From the NCBI RefSeq assembly GCF_017355955.1, contig NZ_JAFFID010000001.1, positions 620,001 to 684,000 on the forward strand: 64,000 nt of DNA, in the 5' to 3' direction. The translations under genes were made by a program, and so were the position numbers. This document shows positions 45,262-52,830 of this stretch, piece after piece. Within the stretch, counting starts at the first letter, position 1, and every line of letters begins with the position of its first letter. Below the pieces are notes generated by a model, which was not told where the DNA came from, did no database searches, and worked only from the letters and a program-made list of their open reading frames with translations. Origin of the DNA: Sabulibacter ruber (GTDB lineage: Bacteria; Bacteroidota; Bacteroidia; Cytophagales; Hymenobacteraceae).

Positions 45262-46740
45262 ATGAAAAAAACATTACTTAAAGCTTCTGTACTCGGCGGT
45301 TTACTGCTGGCTATGGTGGCTCCCACTGAGTCAGTGGGTCAATCTGCAGATCGACGAACCAGCATTTCGTTGTATGGCAGCAACATCCAGGCCCGCACCA
45401 ATCTTCGCAATGATATCTGGGACATGAGCAATGGTTCCTGGGGCGGAGGTTTAGGAATAAACCGCTATCTCTCTCCTTCCTTTGACTTGTCATTGCAGCT
45501 GAACTACTTCAACCTGAAGCAGGATGTTGGCAACTTCACCTTCAACGGTGGTACCGGTACCATGCGCTTTGACGATGAAATTGGTACAGCTAACCTGGGC
45601 TTGAAACTGAAGCTGAACAATGGCAAGATCCTGAAGGAAGATGCTTTCATTGGGCCTTACCTGATTGGTAGCGTGGGCGCTCAGTACGCCAGCGTTGAAG
45701 CCTACTACCCAACCGGGGCTACCCCGGCCACTTATGATGAAGGTATCCTGCGCATGAACTATGCCGGTGGAGCCGGTATCAACTTCAGAATCTCTGATGC
45801 GTTTGGCATCTTTGTGCAAAGTACCTTCAACTACCCTACCACTGACCTGATTGACGGTATCAAATACCGCGACACAGATGAGTTGAATGACCGTTACCTG
45901 CAGCACTCAGCTGGTATCTCCTTTGGCTTAGGCAAAGCGAAAGATACTGACGGCGATGGTGTTTCTGACAGAAGAGACGAATGTCCGGATACTCCGGCTG
46001 GCGTACAGGTAGACAAAAAAGGTTGTCCATTGGATGGTGACGGCGACGGCGTTCCAGATTACCAAGACCAATGCCCAACTGAGGCCGGTACTGCTGCCTT
46101 GCAAGGTTGCCCAGATAAAGACGGTGACGGCGTACGTGACTCAGAAGACGAATGTCCAGACCAAGCTGGTCCTGCCGCTACAAGAGGTTGCCCAGATGCT
46201 GACGGCGACGGCGTAGCTGACAAAAACGACAAATGCCCAGGCACTCCAGCCGGTACTCGTGTAGACGCCAGCGGATGTCCATTGGTAGTTGACCGCGATA
46301 ACGACGGCGTGAACGATGACGTTGACCGTTGCCCAGATGTAGCTGGTTCTGCCGCTAACATGGGTTGCCCAGGCTTGGATGCTGCTGACAGCACTTACAT
46401 GGCCCGCGTTCCAAAAATCGAGTTCGAGTTCAACAGAGCCGTTCTGAAGAGAACCTCTTACCCAACTCTGGACAGAATCGCGACCATGCTGGGTAAATAT
46501 CCGCACTACAACCTGCGTATCTCCGGCCACGCTGACCACATTGGTTCTAACGAGTACAACCAGGAGCTGTCAGTTCGCAGAGCTGAGGCTGCCAAGTCTT
46601 ACTTCACAAACCAAAAAGGTATCAGCTCTGACCGTGTGATCACTGAAGGATTTGGCGAAGAGCGTCCAATCGCTCCTAACACCACCAACGCCGGCCGTGC
46701 TAGAAACCGCCGTGCTGAGTTCCGTCTATTCATCCAGTAA
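45262..46740 (+). CDS. OmpA-family outer-membrane protein with thrombospondin type-3 repeats
   Basis: 492 residues from the ATG at 45262 (MKKTLLKASVLGG), a normal signal peptide; the frame begins 12 codons earlier at 45226. An N-terminal beta-barrel (about 30-225) is followed by about five calcium-binding TSP3 repeats (DTDGDGVSDRRDECPDT and similar, about 228-375) with paired cysteines. The OmpA peptidoglycan-binding domain follows (RISGHADHIGSNEYN, RAEAAKSYF). It tethers the outer membrane to the wall. Strong terminator follows. Confidence 0.95.
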   Translation: MKKTLLKASVLGGLLLAMVAPTESVGQSADRRTSISLYGSNIQARTNLRNDIWDMSNGSWGGGLGINRYLSPSFDLSLQLNYFNLKQDVGNFTFNGGTGTMRFDDEIGTANLGLKLKLNNGKILKEDAFIGPYLIGSVGAQYASVEAYYPTGATPATYDEGILRMNYAGGAGINFRISDAFGIFVQSTFNYPTTDLIDGIKYRDTDELNDRYLQHSAGISFGLGKAKDTDGDGVSDRRDECPDTPAGVQVDKKGCPLDGDGDGVPDYQDQCPTEAGTAALQGCPDKDGDGVRDSEDECPDQAGPAATRGCPDADGDGVADKNDKCPGTPAGTRVDASGCPLVVDRDNDGVNDDVDRCPDVAGSAANMGCPGLDAADSTYMARVPKIEFEFNRAVLKRTSYPTLDRIATMLGKYPHYNLRISGHADHIGSNEYNQELSVRRAEAAKSYFTNQKGISSDRVITEGFGEERPIAPNTTNAGRARNRRAEFRLFIQ

Positions 46741-46767
46741 TGGAAGAAAGACCCAGATAAATCTTAG

Positions 46768-46798
46768 AAAATGCCCCGCCTTTTGGTGGGGCATTTTT
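46768..46798 (+). terminator. Terminator of the OmpA-TSP3 gene
   Basis: AAATGCCCCGCC pairs with GGTGGGGCATTT (allowing one G-T pair), then T residues. Immediately followed by an interspersed palindrome copy. Confidence 0.85.
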
Positions 46799-46799
46799 A

Positions 46800-46824
46800 T
46801 TTTAGGCCTGTTTTACAGAAAACT
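46800..46824. repeat. Interspersed palindrome copy abutting a start codon
   Basis: TTTTAGGCCTGTTTTAC followed by AGAAAACT, then the ATG of the DinB-like gene at 46825. Confidence 0.55.
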
Positions 46825-47355
46825 ATGGAAAAAGAACAAAAACCAGAAGTTTGGCTCAGAGGCCCTCTCCCCGATGTACCTGCCCTGCTGCAGCCTGCCG
46901 CGCATGCGCTTCTGCAGGCCCGCGAAGAAGTGGAACGCTATATGCAGGACTTCCCCGAACATCTACTGTGGGAGAAACCGGCCGGGTTAGCCTCTGTGGG
47001 CTTCCATCTGCAGCACCTCACCGGTGTGTTGCACCGCCTGCTTACGTATGCCAGAGGAGAAGCCCTTTCAGAAGAAGCTTTGGCATATCTAAAATCAGAA
47101 GGTACGGCACCCGCTACCGGAGGGTCTGTACAGGAGTTAGTGCAGGCTTTCTCGCTACAGGTTGAAAAAGCCGTAGACCAGTTGAAGAACACAGATCCTG
47201 CTACCCTCACGGAAGTACGCGGTGTAGGCCGGGCCCAGATTCCGTCCACGGTTGGTGGTTTGCTTTTTCATGCCGCAGAGCACACCATGCGGCACCTGGG
47301 TCAGTTGCTGGTTACCTCCCGGGTTCTGCGGGCAGGGGTTCAGACAGCGAGATAG
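46825..47355 (+). CDS. DinB-superfamily protein
   Basis: I use the Met at 46825 (MEKEQKPEVW, 176 aa), since the frame upstream runs through the OmpA terminator. It is a four-helix bundle with the metal-binding histidines of DinB/YfiT proteins (GFHLQHLTGV in the middle, HAAEHTMRHLGQ near the end). Relatives are metal-dependent hydrolases or thiol transferases (for example bacillithiol transferases); substrate unknown. Confidence 0.88.
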   Translation: MEKEQKPEVWLRGPLPDVPALLQPAAHALLQAREEVERYMQDFPEHLLWEKPAGLASVGFHLQHLTGVLHRLLTYARGEALSEEALAYLKSEGTAPATGGSVQELVQAFSLQVEKAVDQLKNTDPATLTEVRGVGRAQIPSTVGGLLFHAAEHTMRHLGQLLVTSRVLRAGVQTAR

Positions 47356-47431
47356 AGGAATTTTTCCCATCGCTGGACTTTGAGTGAGTAGTCTGCGGAG
47401 TGCTGATGTTTGGTTTAATCTATATAGCATA

Positions 47432-47474
47432 GCGGCCAGAGGCCGCCACATAACTCACACTCGCCAGAGGCGAG
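47432..47474. repeat. Two small hairpins with the same AGA loop
   Basis: GCGGCC-AGA-GGCCGC (47432-47446) and CTCGCC-AGA-GGCGAG (47460-47474). Similar small CGAG-type hairpins occur at 5011-5264 and 56922-56968. Confidence 0.5.
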
Positions 47475-47539
47475 CGAGGGATAGGTTTACTGATTGTGCC
47501 ATTTATAAGAACAAGAACGTTTTTTACCCTTTATAATTG

Positions 47540-47598
47540 AAACGGCAGTAAAACAGAAATGCCCGCAACTTGCGGGCATTTCTGTTTTACTGCCGTTT
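47540..47598. terminator. Bidirectional terminator between DinB and dipeptidyl peptidase genes
   Basis: A perfect 28-bp stem (47540-47567 with 47571-47598) around a 3-nt loop, the longest perfect stem in the window. An interspersed palindrome copy (47592-47621) overlaps its right arm. Confidence 0.9.
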
Positions 47599-47621
47599 TC
47601 TGAAAACTAGGCCTTAAACGG
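47592..47621. repeat. Interspersed palindrome copy
   Basis: GCCGTTTTCTGAAAAC followed by TAGGCCTTAAACGG, adjoining the peptidase stop codon. Confidence 0.5.
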
Positions 47622-47622
47622 T

Positions 47623-49785
47623 TTAGTTGTAATCTGGCAGCAGGTTGTACACTTCGCCGTATTCCAGCATTTGTTGCGTAAAGTTGTCTGGGTACACCAG
47701 CAGCACATCCACAATTTTCCCGTCCTTCACTACCGGGGTTAGCTTAGGCTGAATAAAGCCCTGGTACGGTGCAATGTCTAGTTTGCTGTAGCGCTGTAAC
47801 ACTTCCTTGTGCAGGGCAGGGTCAACGTTTACGCCGTAGGTTTCAACCAGTTTCTCGGCGGCCTTGAAGTCTCCCTCAGACGTGATGCGCTGGGTTTCGC
47901 GCAGTAATTGCCCAAACAGCTCACGCAGCTTCTGGTAGTCGTTGATCTTGTAGTAGGTCTTGCCCTGGCGGGAAACACGCTCAATCACATTGTCCTTTTT
48001 CCCTTTCTCAAAAGCCCAGGCGGCCACCATCTGGCGGTTGCGCATGTGGTCTTCCTCAATCTTTTCGCCGGGCGCAATGCGAGACAACTGTGTCATCAGT
48101 CCGTTCCGGATGTAGGCATCGTATTCGGCTTTACCGGCCTCCAGAGAAGGCATTACGCCAATCTCTACCAGTTTAGGGTCCATCACGTAGTAAAGCGCTA
48201 CAAGATCGGCACGGCCTTCTTCAATGGTACTGGCGTAGTTTTTCAGGGTCTGCTTGGGCGTACCCACGCCCGGATTGATCTGCCCCGATGCGTGCCCGAT
48301 AACCTCGTGCATATCGGTGTGCAGGTCGCTGGCCAGGGAACCGTACTTTTTGGCGCGGTCAATCTCTTCCTGGCTAAATGCGAACTCGCTTAAAGTGCTT
48401 CCGCCAGTGTTGGCAGATTCATTGTACGCGTGCACAATGTTGCCCAGGTTCACCGATTTGGAGCCATGTTCTTTCCTGATCCAGTTTGCGTTAGGCAGGT
48501 TAATCCCGATGGGCGTAGCAGGTGCGGCATCGCCGGCCTCCACCACTGTGGTAATCACCTTGGCGGTAATGCCCACCACATTCTTTTTCTTGTGCTGTGG
48601 CAACAGCGGCGAGTTGTCTTCAAACCACTGCGCCTGGTCCCCAATGGCCTTGATGCGCTTGGTGGCCTCCTCGTCTCTGAACGACACCACCGATTCATAG
48701 GAACCTTTGATGCCCAGCGGGTCGTCGTACACCTCAATGAAACCGTTCACCACATCTACCTTGGAGTTCACGTCTTTGACCCAGGCAATATTATAGTCAT
48801 CAAACACCTTCAGGTCGCCGGTGCGGTAGAACTCTACCAGTTTCTGGAGGGCTAGTCGCTGTTGGTCGTTTTCGGCAACGGTAACGGCTTTCTCCAGCCA
48901 GAACACAATACGCTCAATGGCCGCGCCGTACATGCCGTCTACTTTCCAGGGTTTCTCCACTAGCTGGCCATTTTCCTTCACCACCTTGGAGTTGAGGCCG
49001 TGCGATATTGGTCTGGGATCGTTCTTGTTTGTTTGCTTGGCGTAGAAGGCCTCCACCTCTTTCTGGCTTACCCCTTCATAGAAGTTAACCGCCGAGGTTT
49101 TGATCAGGTCCTGATTGGCGGCTTTATTGACCTGTTTGGCATCCAGGTTCGGATCAAACAGAATGGGCGTGATCCACTTTATGAATGCCTCCACGGTTTC
49201 GCCCTGCTTCAAGGGTAGCTGATTGGCCGGCACTTTCCGGATAGAAGTGGCCAAAAACTCCTGGCTGAACTCCGGCAAAATCTTGTTGGCCGAGTAGTGG
49301 TGGTGAATACCGTTGGAGAACCAAAAGCGCTTGGTGTACACCATGAACTTCTCCCAATCCGGCGAGGTAGACCGATCACGCTTGTTCTTCACCACCGCGT
49401 CCAGGGTGCGGCGGATGCGCAGGTTATGCTTGTAGTTCTGGTCATAGATAATATCGCGGCCCGACAGCGCGGCTTCGTACAGGTAATACAGCAATTCCTT
49501 TTGCTGCGCCGATAGATTCTCGAAGCCCGGTACGCGGTATCGCAGAATGCGCAGATCGGCAAATTGATCGGCCACATAATTGAAATTAGCATCGTCCAGG
49601 ATGACCTGCGGCGGAGAGGTCTGCACCGCCGAAACCATGTTGGTATTGGCAACGGCACTTGCCTCGCCCGGCATCCGGGTCACCGGGGCGGCGTTGGAAG
49701 CAGTAGGAGTTGAATTCTTCGCACAGCCACCCGCCAGCATAGCTGCCAGCAGGAGCGCCGATACGGTAACAGGCGTTTTTTTCAT
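47623..49785 (-). CDS. Dipeptidyl peptidase III-like M49 metallopeptidase, lipoprotein
   Basis: 720 residues with a lipoprotein signal (lipobox AGGC near residue 21), so anchored in the periplasm or outer membrane. The M49 zinc motif HEVIGH is at 493-498 and the third ligand is in EEGRAD (522-527), matching the DPP III pair HExxGH/EExRA. It cuts dipeptides from the N-terminus of short peptides. A peptide importer lies at the other end of the window, but no operon link is visible. Single gene. Confidence 0.93.
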   Translation of the reverse strand: MKKTPVTVSALLLAAMLAGGCAKNSTPTASNAAPVTRMPGEASAVANTNMVSAVQTSPPQVILDDANFNYVADQFADLRILRYRVPGFENLSAQQKELLYYLYEAALSGRDIIYDQNYKHNLRIRRTLDAVVKNKRDRSTSPDWEKFMVYTKRFWFSNGIHHHYSANKILPEFSQEFLATSIRKVPANQLPLKQGETVEAFIKWITPILFDPNLDAKQVNKAANQDLIKTSAVNFYEGVSQKEVEAFYAKQTNKNDPRPISHGLNSKVVKENGQLVEKPWKVDGMYGAAIERIVFWLEKAVTVAENDQQRLALQKLVEFYRTGDLKVFDDYNIAWVKDVNSKVDVVNGFIEVYDDPLGIKGSYESVVSFRDEEATKRIKAIGDQAQWFEDNSPLLPQHKKKNVVGITAKVITTVVEAGDAAPATPIGINLPNANWIRKEHGSKSVNLGNIVHAYNESANTGGSTLSEFAFSQEEIDRAKKYGSLASDLHTDMHEVIGHASGQINPGVGTPKQTLKNYASTIEEGRADLVALYYVMDPKLVEIGVMPSLEAGKAEYDAYIRNGLMTQLSRIAPGEKIEEDHMRNRQMVAAWAFEKGKKDNVIERVSRQGKTYYKINDYQKLRELFGQLLRETQRITSEGDFKAAEKLVETYGVNVDPALHKEVLQRYSKLDIAPYQGFIQPKLTPVVKDGKIVDVLLVYPDNFTQQMLEYGEVYNLLPDYN

Positions 49786-49878
49786 ATTTGCGTGTTTCTA
49801 AACGGGTCTAAAAGTAAAGAATAACCCAGAGGCAGGCAAAAACCACTCCTGTTAGCCACAGGATTCCAGATTTTCTTT

Positions 49879-49917
49879 GTTTTAAGGCTATTTTCTGGAA
49901 AATGGCTGAAAAACGCC
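49879..49917. repeat. Interspersed palindrome copy
   Basis: TGTTTTAAGGCTATTTTCTG then GAAAATGGCTGAAAAACGCC; both halves complete. In the divergent spacer upstream of the DPP III gene. Confidence 0.55.
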
Positions 49918-49985
49918 GGGCTTTACGTGACTATTGCCACGGTTATTCCTTATCTCTGAGATAACGAAAAATCAGGGGAAAGAAA

Positions 49986-49993
49986 TACCTTTG
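49986..49993 (+). promoter_or_regulatory. -7 box before the polytopic membrane protein gene
   Basis: TACCTTTG, an exact TAnnTTTG match, only 14 bp before the first ATG at 50008. That leaves a leader of a few bases, or suggests the next Met (50038) as start. Confidence 0.5.
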
Positions 49994-50007
49994 GGTAAAA
50001 GAGACTT

Positions 50008-51552
50008 ATGTTGAAGTCTATTGCTGCTCCGCGTTACATGGCCATCCAATCAGACCGCTTCTTCTCAAGCCGTTTTTTGCCTCTTTTCCTGATTCTTGGC
50101 CTGTTCCTGGTGTATGCCGTTTTTCCTACCCAAAACCCCACGTCAGATTCCCTGGATTATGCAGCCTGTGTAAAGTGGCAGGTAGACCTATGGCAACCGC
50201 ACCATCTGCTTTACAACATCTCAGGGCTGGGAATTTATACTTTGCTGCAAAATACAGGCATTGCTGTGGCTCCGCTGGAGTTGCTTCAGCTGCTGAATAG
50301 TTGCTTTGCGGGTGCCTCTCTCTTTGTTTTGTGGCGTATTTTGGCGCAGTTACAACCAGATGCAAGAATACAGGCCGGATTGGTTTTCCTGGCCGGAGCC
50401 AGTTTTGGCACGATGCGGTACGCAACCGAAAACGAAACCTACATCTTACCCATCTTCTTTTCCGCTCTAGGCAGTTATTTCTGGTGTAAGTATCAAACCA
50501 CCAGAAAAATCGAGTACATTCTAGGAAGCAGTTTCTGGGCTGCCGTAGCCTGTCTGTACCACCAGGTCCATTTCTTCTGGTGGCTAGGTCTACTCCTGTC
50601 GGTTGGAATCACCTCGGGGTGGAACTGGAAAAAGATTAGCTGGTTTGTTTTGCCCGCTGGTGTAGTGCCCTTAGGATATGCAGTTGTTATGGCCCTTCAG
50701 CACATCCCCTATTCGCAAGCACCTAGGTTTGTCTTTCTGGACTTCTACAAAGGTGAAGTAGAAAGCGCTATCACCTACAAGAACTTTCTACTGACGGGTA
50801 TCTCCTTAATCCGCACGTTTCTGGAAGTACACGGCCGATTATATTATTTAGGAAAGCAGAATCTATTTTACATAATTCCTGCACTAGTCACCAGCTTTCT
50901 TTTCAGCCTTGCCTTCAGAAGCTACTTACGCACCCGTAGAAACCTTGCCCTTCTCCATCCATCCTCCTTCTGGACCCATGCTGCTATTCTAGGCATGCAA
51001 CTGCTGTTTGCCTGGTTTGCCGTGGGAAATGCCGAATTCATGGTCATGGTTCCTATTCTCCTGGCCATCAGCCTTGGTAGCATTAAGATAGAGCACCCTG
51101 GAAACCTGTTTCTGCTGGGCACCAGCCTGCTGTTATGGAACTTGGCCTATGCTGTCCTCCCGTCGTATTTTTACACGTATACCAATCATGCCTGTACGTT
51201 GGCTTATGTGAAACAACACCCGCAGGCCGTTCTTTTGCTTGAAGACAAGAATGCCTTTGATACCTACCTCTTCTATCATACCGGCAAGTATCATCCCAAT
51301 GCTTATGAAATCTCAGCACCCGCACCGGTTTTAAGGGAAACTGTTGCTAAAGCCATTCAAGCCAACCAACCCGTAGTAACCGACTTTCCTGCTGAATCTT
51401 CCATCATGAACCGGGCCTGGTTCCTCAACAGTAGAAACAGGGCTGAATTCTTTTCAAGTTACCAGCTTGCTCCCACTACTTCCTGCTCTACCCTATTTGG
51501 AAATAAAGGCCTGTACCTGGTGAAAACAAAGCATAATTCACCACACCAATAG
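50008..51552 (+). CDS. Polytopic membrane protein, possibly GT-C glycosyltransferase-like
   Basis: 514 residues with about 10-12 membrane helices in residues 20-400 and a soluble C-terminal tail of about 120 residues. The loop after the first helix (TQNPTSDSLDYAACVKW) has the acidic residues often seen in GT-C fold glycosyltransferases, which use lipid-linked sugars. I cannot name a family. An alternative start is Met at 50038 (MAIQSDRFF), favoured by the closeness of the -7 box. Confidence 0.6.
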   Translation: MLKSIAAPRYMAIQSDRFFSSRFLPLFLILGLFLVYAVFPTQNPTSDSLDYAACVKWQVDLWQPHHLLYNISGLGIYTLLQNTGIAVAPLELLQLLNSCFAGASLFVLWRILAQLQPDARIQAGLVFLAGASFGTMRYATENETYILPIFFSALGSYFWCKYQTTRKIEYILGSSFWAAVACLYHQVHFFWWLGLLLSVGITSGWNWKKISWFVLPAGVVPLGYAVVMALQHIPYSQAPRFVFLDFYKGEVESAITYKNFLLTGISLIRTFLEVHGRLYYLGKQNLFYIIPALVTSFLFSLAFRSYLRTRRNLALLHPSSFWTHAAILGMQLLFAWFAVGNAEFMVMVPILLAISLGSIKIEHPGNLFLLGTSLLLWNLAYAVLPSYFYTYTNHACTLAYVKQHPQAVLLLEDKNAFDTYLFYHTGKYHPNAYEISAPAPVLRETVAKAIQANQPVVTDFPAESSIMNRAWFLNSRNRAEFFSSYQLAPTTSCSTLFGNKGLYLVKTKHNSPHQ

Positions 51553-51679
51553 GTTTTTTTTTACCTGAATTTACAAAATCCAGACAGCAGCCAAACCTCC
51601 ATTCTATGTAGCATAAACTACTTGAATATAGCTCTTTACTTCTTCTGAAAGAATGAGTACCTTAAAGTAAAAAAGAGCC

Positions 51680-52150
51680 ATGGCTGCAATTCATCACCTG
51701 CTAGACGAGTACGCCGAAAGCCACCGCAACGGCACCAACAAACTCATCCACTGGATCTGCGTTCCCGCCATCATGATCAGCCTGGTGGGGTTGATTTGGT
51801 CTATCCCCGTTCCTGAGTTCTTCCGGGAGCTGCCGTTCATCTTCAACTGGGGCATTCTGTTTGTGCTGCTGTGCATGGTGTACTACATAGCGCTTTCCCC
51901 CAGCCTGGCGGTGGGCATGATCCTGGTCACGGCTTTCTTTCTCTGGATTGTCTACCAACTGGACCAGGCCGAGCAACTGCCGCTTTGGGCTTTCTGCCTC
52001 ATCATCTTTGTGGTGGCCTGGATTGGTCAGTTCATCGGGCATAAGATTGAAGGCAAGAAACCATCCTTCCTGAAAGACCTCCAGTTCCTGCTCATCGGCC
52101 CGGTGTGGTTGTTGAGCTTCATTTACCAAAAGCTTGGACTACGGTATTAA
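51680..52150 (+). CDS. Mpo1-like (DUF962) membrane protein
   Basis: 156 residues, four membrane helices. The signature histidines are in YAESHRNGTNKLIHWICVP and in WIGQFIGHKIEGKKP, followed by FLKDLQFLLIGPVWLL. In yeast, Mpo1 is an iron-dependent dioxygenase that shortens 2-hydroxy fatty acids by one carbon. Bacterial members are assumed to act on similar lipids; that is inference. No operon partner. Confidence 0.88.
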   Translation: MAAIHHLLDEYAESHRNGTNKLIHWICVPAIMISLVGLIWSIPVPEFFRELPFIFNWGILFVLLCMVYYIALSPSLAVGMILVTAFFLWIVYQLDQAEQLPLWAFCLIIFVVAWIGQFIGHKIEGKKPSFLKDLQFLLIGPVWLLSFIYQKLGLRY

Positions 52151-52212
52151 CTCCCAGCCTTCTGTAAGCTAGAATTCCACTTAACAGAAACCAAGCCTCC
52201 GCGGAAGATCGT

Positions 52213-52250
52213 TGGTTTTGCCTGATTTCAGAAAAAACACCCTAAAAACC
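52213..52250. repeat. Interspersed palindrome copy
   Basis: TGGTTTTGCCTGATTTC then AGAAAAAACACCCTAAAAACC, between the Mpo1-like gene and the small Cys-rich gene. Confidence 0.5.
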
Positions 52251-52322
52251 TGTTTGTCAGGAGAAAGGCAACCCTTCCTGCATTTGGGCCGTCTTGATTC
52301 AAGAAGTTTAGAGTTGCTTCCT

Positions 52323-52330
52323 TACCTTTG
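52323..52330 (+). promoter_or_regulatory. -7 box of the Cys-rich protein/TonB receptor unit
   Basis: TACCTTTG, an exact TAnnTTTG match, 17 bp before the TTG start at 52348. A TTG at 52294-52296 is 26 nt away, slightly too far for a normal -33. Confidence 0.5.
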
Positions 52331-52347
52331 CGCCGATTTAGAACCTC

Positions 52348-52725
52348 TTGAAAAAACTTGCCACCATATTGCTGCTACTGGTGATGCTGTCTCAGGCATT
52401 CAGTAAGTTCTTTATTGTGCTGGACTACGAGGCCAACAAAGATTTCATATCCAAGGTGCTTTGCATTAACCGCGAGAAGCCGCAGATGAAATGCCACGGC
52501 AAGTGCTACCTGGCCAAAAAGCTCAAAAAGGCCGAGCAGACCCAGGACCCTACCAACCAGAAAAGCCAGAAACAAAAGCAGGAGATTACGCTTTACTACC
52601 AGCCTTTGGTTGCCGCAAACACACTTAGAATTCCTCACCAGTACCAGCAGTTCACTTCTACGTCGGCAGGAAGGCCAATAGGTGTTCATCTTTCTGTCTT
52701 CCACCCACCAAAGTTTACAGTGTAA
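52348..52725 (+). CDS. Small secreted protein with a CxxxC-type cysteine motif
   Basis: 125 residues from a TTG start (MKKLATILLLLVMLSQAFS). No ATG lies near the start of the hydrophobic segment, and the -7 box 17 bp upstream supports TTG. After the signal peptide comes LCINREKPQMKCHGKCYLAK: three cysteines in a basic context, then a Lys/Gln-rich tail. I know similar small proteins next to TonB receptors in Bacteroidota, without a settled function. Metal binding is plausible, unproven. First gene before the receptor (105-bp gap). Confidence 0.72.
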   Translation: MKKLATILLLLVMLSQAFSKFFIVLDYEANKDFISKVLCINREKPQMKCHGKCYLAKKLKKAEQTQDPTNQKSQKQKQEITLYYQPLVAANTLRIPHQYQQFTSTSAGRPIGVHLSVFHPPKFTV

Positions 52726-52830
52726 GGAAAATTTACTTCGGCACCTTTTCGCCGAAGCGGATAGCCGTGTCCGGCATGTGCCCGGGACTTGCTGCTGTAC
52801 CTGCATTTTCTACACTGTAATATTATTTCC